Below are positions 1 through 5,686 of a DNA stretch of 5,686 nt, piece by piece. Each line of letters starts with the position of its first letter. The first letter of the stretch is position 1. A model generated the notes under the pieces. The model was not told the origin of the DNA, made no database searches, and was given only the letters and a program-made list of their open reading frames with translations. The stretch comes from Rhodococcus_G sp042754225 (GTDB taxonomy: Bacteria; Actinomycetota; Actinomycetes; Mycobacteriales; Mycobacteriaceae), in the NCBI RefSeq assembly GCF_042754225.1, contig NZ_JBHZAH010000189.1, positions 1-5,686 of the forward strand, given 5' to 3'. Both the position numbers and the translations under genes were made by a program.

Positions 1-2
1 GG

Positions 3-18
3 CCCGGACAACTCCGGG
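3..18. terminator. GC-rich stem-loop, possible terminator of an upstream gene
   Basis: A perfect 6-bp inverted repeat, CCGGGA-type arms around a CAAC loop (CCCGGA, 3-8; TCCGGG, 13-18), lies at the very edge of the window, 118 nt before the channel gene's start. There is no T-tract after it, so it would be a U-less actinobacterial-type terminator at best. The gene it would serve is outside the window, so the role is inferred only from its position. Confidence 0.25.
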
Positions 19-122
19 ACGCAGGGCCCGAGCATGTGGCCGTGGCCCTTTGGCGAGCAGGCTGCCGAAAGGGACTCGCTGAGTATCGGGGGGATCTGTG
101 GGTTCGTACGAGGTGGAGCATC

Positions 123-130
123 GGAGGAGG
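123..130 (+). promoter_or_regulatory. Ribosome binding site that decides the TMEM175 start
   Basis: GGAGGAGG lies 5 nt before the GTG at 136. It is the only strong Shine-Dalgarno sequence in this open frame. The upstream in-frame ATG at 34 has no purine-rich site in front of it, and the 34 residues it would add do not resemble the family. This selects GTG 136 as the start. Confidence 0.75.
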
Positions 131-135
131 ATCGC

Positions 136-786
136 GTGACCGAATCGAAGGGGATTGACAGCTTTCCGATTCGGTCGGCGGAACCGGGCCGGATCGAGGC
201 GTTCAGCGATGGGGTATTTGCTGTTGCCATCACCATGCTCGTGCTAGACATCCGCGCACCGCAGACAGAAAACGGTCGGCTGATCGCGGATCTGATCGCG
301 CAGTGGCCCGCATATCTGGCGTATGCCATGTCGTTCGCATATGTCAGCATCATCTGGTTCAACCATCACGTGATGTTCAACCGAATCGAACGAGTGGACA
401 AGGGTTTCACCTTTACCAACCTTGTGCTGCTCTTCACCACAGCACTACTGCCGTTCCCGACGGCGGTCCTCGCGGATGCGCTTCAGGCGGGCGACGAGGC
501 GAACATGAGCGTAGCGATCGCGCTCTACGCCCTGGTCGCCGGAATCATGTGTGGTGCTTGGTTGATGGTCTACGAATATGTTGTGCGGCATCCGGCTTTG
601 GCCGTCAACGACGGCACTCGATACTTCCACGGCGACAGGGCGCGCGCGCTACTCGGCATAACCGGCTACACGCTGGCCGGCGGTGTCGGGTTCGTGACAC
701 CGGTAGTTGTGCCTCTTGTGATCCTTGCTGTGCTGCCGGCATTTTACTTCGTGACAAGCCACGGAATGGCTCGCTCGGAACCCTGA
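136..786 (+). CDS. TMEM175-family (DUF1211) potassium channel-like membrane protein
   Basis: 216-residue integral membrane protein, the usual length for single-repeat bacterial TMEM175 proteins. Known members are tetrameric, K+-selective leak-type channels in the cytoplasmic membrane; this function is assigned by family. The family signature is visible in helix 1: Arg19, then FSDG (23-26) and the hydrophobic face leading to Thr33 (AVAIT), the segment that lines the pore in solved structures. Approximate membrane segments are 20-39, 56-78, 90-112, 124-148, 170-190 and 191-207. Helix 2 ends in WFNHH (74-78), the Trp/His motif typical of the family. The start is GTG with GGAGGAGG 5 nt upstream; a longer form from ATG 34 is unlikely. 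No partner gene follows on the same strand, so it is probably transcribed alone. The family is confident; ion selectivity is not shown by the sequence. Confidence 0.88.
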   Translation: MTESKGIDSFPIRSAEPGRIEAFSDGVFAVAITMLVLDIRAPQTENGRLIADLIAQWPAYLAYAMSFAYVSIIWFNHHVMFNRIERVDKGFTFTNLVLLFTTALLPFPTAVLADALQAGDEANMSVAIALYALVAGIMCGAWLMVYEYVVRHPALAVNDGTRYFHGDRARALLGITGYTLAGGVGFVTPVVVPLVILAVLPAFYFVTSHGMARSEP

Positions 787-795
787 CGACGGAAG

Positions 796-1212
796 ATGAT
801 CAACTCCTGTGGCCGAGGCATCTCCGCACGGCAGTCGGGATCCGAGGGCGGGGAGCGACTCCGATCGGGCGTCGCAGAATCGAACGGTCTCAGGATGAAT
901 CCACCCGCGGAGGGTGAACCCCCGTCCGGGTCGTTTGTGCAGCATGATCGCATGAAGTCGCGAGCGGTTGAGATCCCTGATCTTCGTTGGGAAGCCCTGT
1001 CGAGCTGGCTTCTCGCGTGGGATCCTCTTCTTGATCGACGTGTCTTGAAGGACTGGGCGATCGGCTTGGGTCGGGCCGCGGCGGAAGTCGACACGCTCGT
1101 GCTGTTGGATCCGGTATTGAACACGGTAGTTGCGCCGGCAACGCGTACTGACAACGAACTTGCTCCGTGCCTTCGTCGTGCAGTCCGCCGGTTCGACGGA
1201 ATCGCCGACTGA
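796..1212 (+). CDS. Uncertain open frame, hypothetical protein or decayed gene
   Basis: I do not recognise this frame. It opens 9 nt after the channel gene stops and could encode up to 138 residues. GGAAG abuts the ATG at 796, which is too close for a normal ribosome site, and neither later in-frame ATG (895, 952) has a good one. The first ~50 residues are Gly/Ser/Arg-rich and look non-coding. The part from 952 (86 residues) has a more protein-like pattern, with hydrophobic runs such as WEALSSWLLAWDPLL and VDTLVLLDPVLNTVV, and ends at TGA 1210-1212. Third-position GC there is only moderate, below that of the intact genes. It may be a small real gene starting at 952, the remains of one, or chance. 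Confidence 0.25.
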   Translation: MINSCGRGISARQSGSEGGERLRSGVAESNGLRMNPPAEGEPPSGSFVQHDRMKSRAVEIPDLRWEALSSWLLAWDPLLDRRVLKDWAIGLGRAAAEVDTLVLLDPVLNTVVAPATRTDNELAPCLRRAVRRFDGIAD

Positions 1213-1342
1213 GTCGGCGCTTGCTAGGGGAGTTGCCGCGCTGAGTCGCGGCCCGTCCGATGTAGGTGACGGGCAGCCGCATAGGTGGGGCCTGAGGAGG
1301 GCGGGTGCTGGTTCGGTCGTCCGGAGTCTGGCTGGTAGATAT

Positions 1343-1403
1343 GCCAACTATCGCGACGACTTCGCCAACTAGGATGTCGATTTGCCAAGTCGGATGGCGA
1401 TTC
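1343..1403. repeat. Three degenerate ~20-bp direct repeats
   Basis: Copies begin at 1343, 1364 and 1384 with GCCAACTA, GCCAACTA and GCCAAGTC, at periods of 21 and 20 bp. Copies 2 and 3 match at about 16 of 20 positions and share GGATG-CGATT in the second half; copy 1 matches copy 2 at about 14 of 20. A period of about two helical turns would place all GCCAA cores on the same DNA face, as for a regulator's tandem sites or iterons. There is no obvious target gene downstream within 300 nt, and no replication gene, so no origin is claimed. Confidence 0.5.
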
Positions 1404-1427
1404 ACAGCCGGTGAACTCGAACGGGGT

Positions 1428-1446
1428 TGAAACGCAATACGTTTCA
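1428..1446. repeat. 7-bp inverted repeat overlapping the next hairpin
   Basis: TGAAACG (1428-1434) and CGTTTCA (1440-1446) are perfect reverse complements around a CAATA spacer. The right arm shares TTTCA with the left arm of the longer inverted repeat at 1442-1471, so in RNA only one of the two stems could form at a time. Confidence 0.6.
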
Positions 1447-1471
1447 TGGATAATCGCAATTATCCATGAAA
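1442..1471. promoter_or_regulatory. Perfect 13-bp inverted repeat, operator or RNA hairpin
   Basis: TTTCATGGATAAT (1442-1454) is followed by the spacer CGCA and then its exact reverse complement (1459-1471). The island is strikingly AT-rich against GC-rich flanks. A 30-bp dyad of this form fits a TetR- or MarR-like operator, a strong RNA hairpin, or fused short terminal repeats left by a mobile element; the sequence does not choose between them. The hexamer CGCAAT occurs in both this spacer and the neighbouring one (1433-1438, 1455-1460), which suggests local duplication. Confidence 0.6.
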
Positions 1472-1603
1472 ACTTGATCGGGGACCGCTCGGGCAACTCG
1501 GGGAGCGTGGATCGTCGACAGTTCGCGTCGATCGCCGGAACGGCCGGCTGAGACCAATTGTGCGACATCTGCATCGGTTTGGTTGGGCGACTCGACGCGA
1601 CGT

Positions 1604-1703
1604 GCAGTCGTGCGCGCGGTGTGCGGGCCGACGCGACTCGGGGGTGGTGCAGGTCGAGTCCAGTCCGGGCGAGGGACTGCCGGCTGTCGTTCGGCCTCGG
1701 CAG
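1604..1703 (+). pseudogene. Possible remnant of a histidine kinase ATPase C-terminus
   Basis: In one frame, 1644-1700 reads VVQVESSPGEG followed by AVVRPRQ. This resembles the end of the HATPase_c domain of sensor kinases, where the G2-type box V-E-S-x-P-G-x-G-T is followed by a short strand ending near RLP. Just upstream, in a different frame, 1604-1624 reads AVVRAVC, comparable to the LAIVRxIV helix that precedes it in kinases. The two would join by one frameshift. The usual Thr after GEG is absent, and no H-box, N-box or membrane part is found. The match is short and could be chance. Confidence 0.3.
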
Positions 1704-1771
1704 CCATTCCGTGCGAGCCTCCGCATCGTCCGGTCCGTCGATGTTCGGGGACGGGTTTCCGGATGTGAAAT

Positions 1772-1797
1772 GACATAATGTCGATTATCGGTACCGA
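1772..1797. repeat. Two adjacent short palindromes
   Basis: GACAT-A-ATGTC (1772-1782) is followed 5 nt later by the perfect 10-bp palindrome TCGGTACCGA (1788-1797). Both sit in a locally AT-richer patch containing CATAAT, which resembles a -10 element, but no properly spaced -35 is seen. They could be protein-binding sites; no adjacent intact gene supports this. Confidence 0.3.
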
Positions 1798-2088
1798 AAC
1801 AAGGCAGGTAGTTGGCTACGTGTCCCGGGCTCTTGTCATGTGCCACTCCAGTTGGCAGAACGACAGCCTCGACGACCGATCTGCCGGGCGCATCCGCTCG
1901 GGTGGTCGGATCGGCTGCGGCGGTTTCGCGGGTACGAGATCGTCTCCCGTCGACCGCGCCAATCCGATGCGGCCGGCGGCCCGGTCCACGGCTACCAACC
2001 GCGCTGCCGGTGTACCTCGCGATCCACTTGTGCCCACATCGAACGACTTCCCTTCCATTACAGCGCATCCCGTCTGCCCACCTTAATA

Positions 2089-2101
2089 CGTCACTGTGAC
2101 G
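2089..2101. repeat. 13-bp palindrome CGTCAC-T-GTGACG
   Basis: A perfect dyad with 6-bp arms around a central T. It contains TCAC and GTGA half-sites like those of CRP/FNR-family regulators, but in the reverse order and without the normal 6-bp gap, so it is not a standard CRP site. No intact gene starts nearby. Confidence 0.3.
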
Positions 2102-2301
2102 AAACTGTGGTGCGGCGGGTCTGTGACCGGTCGGCACCGCGTTCCGACATGTCGTCATCCAGTGGCCGATTCCGATCTACCAGATCACGAGCCGTCGGAA
2201 CTCCCCCGACCTCGGTGACCACAGTGCGGGATGTCAGCGTTCCCGGGCGCCGGGCGTCCTCGATTCTCGTGGCGCGGATCGCGATGCGCACGCAAGAGGT
2301 C

Positions 2302-2581
2302 CTCAGAGTGTTCGGACGCGCCGCCGCGAACGCCGAGTTGGCGGTGACACCCGCGAAGCTCGGTGTCGTCTATCCGGGCTCGGACGATCACGCGGTTGGT
2401 CCGCACACTCGATCCCGCTACCGCGAAACGCCTGGTGATCGCCGGCGACTGGATCGACGCCGCCGCCGGGGCGGGGATCGACCGAACGCTCGAACACCGC
2501 TGGACGACCGCACCCAATCCGGACCTCGACATCGGCCTCGACGCCTCCCTAACCGGCAGGGCCGCGAGGTTCACGCTCTGA
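2302..2581 (+). pseudogene. Frameshifted fragment of an enoyl-CoA hydratase/isomerase (crotonase) gene
   Basis: From 2302 the frame reads LRVFGRAAANAELAVTPAKLGVVYP (given in two parts: LRVFGRAAANAEL, AVTPAKLGVVYP). This matches the middle of crotonases, where a D-L-R-V/I-A strand leads to the F-x-x-P-A-K-L-G-L-V-Y-P segment. Around 2377-2390 the homology jumps by a single-base shift into another frame, reading RLVRTLDP then ATAKRLVIAGDWIDAA, the family's next helix (usually RLVRxVGPAxAKxLLFTGDxIDA). It then degrades, with DLDIGLDASLTGRAARFTL resembling the region before the C-terminal helices, and stops at TGA 2579-2581. Only about 90 of roughly 260 residues remain. The N-terminal half with the oxyanion-hole glycines is gone, and so is the C-terminus, so the fragment cannot be an active enzyme. 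In life such enzymes act in fatty-acid or related acyl-CoA breakdown in the cytoplasm. Confidence 0.7.
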
Positions 2582-3453
2582 TACTCGATCACCGCCTGAT
2601 CGAAGTGCCAGTTGGTCGCATATCACGCAGCGCAGAACGGCTTGGTGCATGCGGTGGGCAGGCAAGTACCTCGCCTGGCTTCCGGGCGGACGCACTGGCC
2701 CGCTCCCCTACCCGACCCAGCACGTCGAGAAGCCCTGGCGTCTGTCCACTGAGCACATCGAGTGCACCTACAGGTGCCACGTCGATGCCGAGGTAGCCAC
2801 CAAGGACATCCGCACGAGCGCGCCGAGATCCCGCCCTCGCACGGCTTCGCCAGGCACGACTCTCAGATCGTGCGGACCCGGATTCGACCCCGACGCAGCG
2901 CGGTCGGCGACCTTCTTCCTCAACGCCTCGAACACTACGACTGACACCTGTCGGGACGATCGGACAGTCAGCGCAAGCGCTAGCCGGGAAACGCCGATGG
3001 GCAGACCTCACCGGACGGCGCTTCAGCCACCAGATCCTCGACCCCGTTCGAGCGTTGGGCGGCGCGTGACTACCGCTTCGCCGGCTCCGAAGTCGGATGA
3101 GATGTGGTGAGGGGGCTCTTCGTTGCCCTCTTCCCCCCTCTACACGTCGACTCCTGCGGCTGCGTCGGTGGTTCGGGTCGAGCGTGGCGACCAGGACGGT
3201 CGTGGGTGGGGGCGCTGGGCGGAGTGTCGTCGTCGCGGCGATGCGCACCGCCACTACGTTCGTTGCAATTCACCTGTCAGTCCTTGTCGTTGTTCGGGAT
3301 TCACGGGGTGTGACTGTCTTACGGGACGGCGATGTCCGCATGGCGTCCGATTGCGTGCCCAGGCCGTCCTCGACGGCGGTGGACGTCGGCAGGCGCGTGC
3401 ACCGTTCCGTCAGCCGTGGATGCGCTCATGCTCGTCCGCTGTAGGCGCCACCT
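2582..3453. other. Stretch without a recognisable gene
   Basis: Frames are open on both strands but Arg/Ser/Pro/Thr-rich, overlapping and without ribosome sites. I searched for the missing crotonase C-terminus and for transposase motifs and saw neither. A minus-strand segment around 2810-2640 has a mildly protein-like run (GGYLGIDVAPVGALDVL) with no family I can name. The only structure is a weak dyad, GAGGGGG (3109-3115) with CCCCCTC (3134-3140), separated by an 18-nt loop. The segment 3211-3226 resembles 3801-3817 inside the DUF5313 gene (GGCGCTGGGC then GGAGTG); it is too short to mean duplication. Confidence 0.5.
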
Positions 3454-3846
3454 CTAGGAAGCGGACCGGTATCGGGTCTCGTAGTTGTCGCGTTCCTGGT
3501 CGAGCCGCCGCTGCTTGTGTGCGTGGAGGAGTTCGGGGTCGAGGCCGTGGCTGACGAGCCGGTGTCGGAGGTAGATGTTCTTCAGTGCGAACAGGAAGTA
3601 GACGAAGGGCAGGAACAACAGCAGTGCCATGCCGATGCGGATGATCCACTGCCCGGGGATCAGGAGCAGTCCGACCAGGATCGGGACGAGCGGGACCAGG
3701 CAGCGGGTGACGTATCGGCGGGTGGCGCCGGGCCCGGTGATGTCGCGCGCGACCCAGGGATGCAGCTTCTCCGGCAGTGTCTTGCCGAGTACGTAGGCGA
3801 GGCGCTGGGCCGGAGTGGGTGCGACGGCGTTGGGCATTTCGGTCAT
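3454..3846 (-). CDS. DUF5313-type small membrane protein, coupled to sulP
   Basis: 130-residue protein resembling the DUF5313 family of mycolic-acid actinobacteria, whose function is unknown. Visible family-like features are the N-terminal AQRLAYVLGKTLPEKL (13-28), WVARDITGPG (31-40, comparable to the family's WVxxDxTG), two closely spaced membrane helices (about 47-67 and 69-89, separated near PGQWIIR), and a charged cytoplasmic-looking tail with HRLVSHGLDPE (95-105). The C-terminus is rich in Arg, Gln, Asp and Glu, which may form a short helix. The ATG (3846-3844) overlaps the sulP TGA (3845-3843) as ATGA, and AAGGA lies 6 nt before it, inside sulP. Expression therefore depends on, and is probably translationally coupled to, the transporter. 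An accessory or stability role for SulP is inference from this arrangement. The stop is TAG; I see no clear terminator after it. Confidence 0.82.
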   Translation of the reverse strand: MTEMPNAVAPTPAQRLAYVLGKTLPEKLHPWVARDITGPGATRRYVTRCLVPLVPILVGLLLIPGQWIIRIGMALLLFLPFVYFLFALKNIYLRHRLVSHGLDPELLHAHKQRRLDQERDNYETRYRSAS

Positions 3847-5591
3847 CGGGGGTCCTTCGGTGCGGCGGAGTGTCGGGAATCGGAGATGACGATCGCGCGG
3901 GCGTAGTCGATCGCCTCGGGTGTCGTTGCGAAGAGTTGACGTTGTTCGCTGTCTTTCGTCGTGAACACCCCGAGCGATTCGAGGGGGCGCAGGTGCTCCG
4001 GTTTCACCCCGGAGATCAGGACCGTGATGTGCCGGTGCTCGAGCTTGGCGATGGCGTCCTGGAGAACCATCGCGCCGGTGGCGTCGAGGGCGGTGATCCG
4101 CGACATCCGCAGGATCACGACCTTCACGTCCGAGACATCGGCGAGTTCGAGCAGGAACCGGTGCGCCGCAGCGAAGAACAACGCGCCCTCGATGCGGTAG
4201 GCGACGATGTGTTCGCGCAGGAGTTCGTGTTCTTCTGCCAGGTGGTCGCCGACCTCGTCGAGTGGGATCTGCTCGATCCGCGCCGACTTGGCGACCGCCC
4301 GCAGTGCGAGGATCGCGGCAAATCCGACGCCTACGGCGACCGCGGTGACAAGGTCGAAGACGACGGTGACCAGGAAGGTCGCGACCATCACGACGGTGTC
4401 GGCGCGGGTGGCGCGTGCGATGGCGAGGATGGAGGCGGTCTCGACCATCCGGACCGTGGTGGCGAGCAGGACGCCGGCCAGTGCGGCGAGGGGGATCTCG
4501 GCCACGAGGCTGGACGCCAAGTAGACGATCGCGGCAAGGATGAGCGCGTGGGTCAGGGCCGCGAGGCGGGTGCGGGCGCCGGAGCGGACGTTGACCGCGG
4601 TCCGGGCGATTGCCCCGGTGGCGGGGACGCCTCCGAACAGGGGTGCGGCGATATTCGCCAGGCCCTGCCCGAACAGTTCCCGATCGGGGTTGTGCCGCGT
4701 GCCGACGGCCATCGAATCGGCGGCGGTCGCCGACAGGAGCGATTCGAGTGCCGCCAATGCAGCGACGGCAAGTGCGGGCGCGATCAGAGACGTGAGGTCG
4801 CCCAGGTGAACAAAGTTCAGCGTCGGCGGGGAGAACCCGGACGGGATGGTGCCGATGCGGGCGATGCTCAGGTCGAACGCCCGCGCGGCGACGGTCGCGG
4901 CGGCGACCGCCACGAGCGAGAACGGGATCCTGGGGAAATAGCGGCCGCCGAGGAGGATCGTCACGGCCACCGCGAGCGCGACCGCCGGCGTCAGGATCGA
5001 CGGGCTCTCCGCAAAGCGCCGCACCGCGTCGACCGCGCTCTGCCACACCTTCTCACCCTCGGCCCCCTGGATTCCCAGAGCCGACGGAACCTGCTGCAGC
5101 GCGATGACGACGGCGATGCCCGCGGTGAACCCTTCGATGACGGGGGCCGGCATGTACCGCACCGCCCGGCCGACGCCCGCGAACGCCAGACCCACCAACA
5201 GCACCCCGGCGATCAGCCCGACCGCCAGAACCCCCGTCGGCCCGTACTGGCCGACGATGGGCACCAGGACCACCGTCATCGCCCCGGTAGGTCCGGACAC
5301 CTGGAAGCGTGAGCCTCCGAACACCGCCGCCACGGCGCCGGCGATGACTGCCGTGGTCAGACCCGTGGCGGCGCCGAGTCCGGAGCTGATGCCGAAGCCC
5401 AATGCCAGCGGTAGCGCGACAAGCGCGACGATCAGTCCGGAGAGCAGGTCGGCGCCGGGTGTGCGGAGCGCGGGCTTCCACTCGCGCCACCGTGGAAGCA
5501 GTTCGGCGAAGGTCCGAACCGCGACGCCGAGCCGGCCACCGGCCGGGCCGGTCGTATTCGTGGGCCCGGGTGGGCATCCCAGTTCTGACAT
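3843..5591 (-). CDS. SulP/SLC26-family anion transporter with STAS domain
   Basis: 582-residue cytoplasmic-membrane transporter, the usual length for bacterial SulP proteins. Members move sulfate, bicarbonate or other small anions, often with Na+ or H+; the substrate cannot be read here. After a ~45-residue cytoplasmic N-terminus, the membrane domain spans about 48-433. Helix 1 is LLSGLIVALVALPLALGFG (49-67). SRFQVSGPTGAM (94-105) is the conserved helix 3 start near the anion site. A family block covers 282-340: ESLL (283-286), AADSMAVG (290-297), NPDRELFGQGLAN (301-313), GGVPATGAIARTAVN (320-334). The C-terminal STAS domain is about 459-567, with ALDATGAMVL (501-510) where anti-sigma antagonists have their D-x-S-G loop; here the position is Thr505. 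The start is ATG 5591, with GAGGA 8 nt upstream; an in-frame TTG at 5681 would add 30 unlikely residues. No carbonic anhydrase domain is fused. It is the first gene of a two-gene operon with the DUF5313 gene. Confidence 0.93.
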   Translation of the reverse strand: MSELGCPPGPTNTTGPAGGRLGVAVRTFAELLPRWREWKPALRTPGADLLSGLIVALVALPLALGFGISSGLGAATGLTTAVIAGAVAAVFGGSRFQVSGPTGAMTVVLVPIVGQYGPTGVLAVGLIAGVLLVGLAFAGVGRAVRYMPAPVIEGFTAGIAVVIALQQVPSALGIQGAEGEKVWQSAVDAVRRFAESPSILTPAVALAVAVTILLGGRYFPRIPFSLVAVAAATVAARAFDLSIARIGTIPSGFSPPTLNFVHLGDLTSLIAPALAVAALAALESLLSATAADSMAVGTRHNPDRELFGQGLANIAAPLFGGVPATGAIARTAVNVRSGARTRLAALTHALILAAIVYLASSLVAEIPLAALAGVLLATTVRMVETASILAIARATRADTVVMVATFLVTVVFDLVTAVAVGVGFAAILALRAVAKSARIEQIPLDEVGDHLAEEHELLREHIVAYRIEGALFFAAAHRFLLELADVSDVKVVILRMSRITALDATGAMVLQDAIAKLEHRHITVLISGVKPEHLRPLESLGVFTTKDSEQRQLFATTPEAIDYARAIVISDSRHSAAPKDPR

Positions 5592-5599
5592 GTGCAGTT

Positions 5600-5604
5600 T
5601 CCTC
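5600..5604 (-). promoter_or_regulatory. Ribosome binding site of sulP
   Basis: GAGGA on the minus strand, 8 nt before the ATG at 5591. It supports this start over the in-frame TTG at 5681. Confidence 0.65.
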
Positions 5605-5613
5605 GGATAGGTG

Positions 5614-5629
5614 CAACCTCTCGAGGTTG
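5614..5629. promoter_or_regulatory. 16-bp palindrome upstream of sulP, possible operator
   Basis: CAACCTC (5614-5620) and GAGGTTG (5623-5629) are perfect inverted arms around a 2-bp centre. The site lies 22 nt upstream of the sulP start and just before its ribosome site, where a repressor could block transcription or where an mRNA leader could fold. No clear -10/-35 pair is visible between it and the window's end, only 57 nt further, so the promoter may lie outside. The regulator is unknown. Confidence 0.4.
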
Positions 5630-5686
5630 TCGATTGCTGCGTTCGCTTCCGCCGGTCGGGCCTGCTGAGGGGGAATACCAAGCTTC

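Larger units (their letters stand above)
1213..2301. other. Long stretch without a convincing gene
   Basis: Open frames exist on both strands but overlap each other in several frames, are rich in Arg/Ser/Pro, and lack ribosome sites. What the stretch does hold is listed separately: three ~20-bp repeats, two overlapping hairpins, a possible kinase remnant and short palindromes. The most protein-like leftover is a minus-strand 80-residue frame at 2058-1816, with fairly high third-position GC (about 70% by eye) but only a weak GGGAT-like site before its ATG. I would not annotate it as a gene without homologs. Confidence 0.5.

Noticed and set aside
34..135. N-terminal extension of the TMEM175 gene from ATG 34
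   Set aside because: There is no ribosome site before it, and the extra residues are unlike the family. GTG 136 follows GGAGGAGG at a good distance.
1343..1403. The repeats as a CRISPR array or plasmid iterons
   Set aside because: Copies are about 20 bp, degenerate and directly tandem without spacers, and neither cas nor replication genes are present.
1405..1440. A TTCGA-type sequence suggesting a tRNA T-arm
   Set aside because: GTTCGAG on the minus strand is not flanked by a proper stem, and no cloverleaf could be assembled there or elsewhere in the window.
1840..2796. A 318-residue plus-strand open frame
   Set aside because: It contains only the crotonase segment around 2302-2376 in one frame; the remainder is Arg/Ser/Pro-rich and the homology moves to another frame. 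It is better described as a pseudogene fragment than as a gene.
2589..3254. A 221-residue minus-strand open frame
   Set aside because: Mostly Arg/Ser-rich with no ribosome site or known motif; only a short stretch looks protein-like.
3454..5046. A 530-residue minus-strand open frame
   Set aside because: Only its last 130 residues, from ATG 3846, are real (the DUF5313 gene). The rest is sulP read in the wrong frame and is Arg/Pro-rich.
3777..5312. A 511-residue plus-strand open frame opposite sulP
   Set aside because: It is the antisense shadow of sulP. Its Gly/Asp/Arg/Glu-rich composition without any fold-like pattern is typical of the reverse strand of a high-GC gene, and it has no ribosome site.
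5680..5685. A HindIII site at the window end, hinting at a cloning junction
   Set aside because: One AAGCTT near an edge is expected by chance, and nothing vector-like adjoins it.

Overview
The window looks like chromosomal DNA from a high-GC actinobacterium, most likely a mycolic-acid-containing genus such as Rhodococcus, Nocardia or Gordonia. I infer this from the strong G/C third-position bias of the real genes, the GTG start, and the presence of a DUF5313-type membrane protein, a family I know mainly from that group. The species cannot be named from the sequence alone.

Layout: two well-supported loci point at each other across about 2.67 kb with no convincing intact gene. On the left, plus strand 136-786, is a six-helix TMEM175-type potassium channel gene. 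On the right, minus strand 5591-3454, is a two-gene operon. Its first gene encodes a SulP/SLC26-type anion transporter with a C-terminal STAS domain. Its second encodes a small DUF5313-type membrane protein whose ATG overlaps the sulP TGA by 4 nt, so the two are probably translationally coupled. A 16-bp near-perfect palindrome lies 22 nt upstream of the sulP start and may be an operator.

The middle (787-3453) reads as decayed sequence with some regulatory-looking islands. It holds a weak open frame (796-1212), three degenerate ~20-bp direct repeats (1343-1403), an AT-rich pair of overlapping inverted repeats that cannot both fold (1428-1471), a faint possible histidine-kinase ATPase remnant (about 1604-1703), small palindromes (1772-1797 and 2089-2101), and a clear frameshifted fragment of an enoyl-CoA hydratase/isomerase gene (2302-2581). 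Beyond that, 2582-3453 shows nothing recognisable.

Functionally, both intact loci concern ion movement across the cytoplasmic membrane: potassium on the left, an inorganic anion such as sulfate or bicarbonate on the right. Nothing shows that they are co-regulated. I found no CRISPR array, tRNA, rRNA, transposase or integrase. The items most worth a second look are the SulP-DUF5313 coupling and the overlapping hairpins at 1428-1471.
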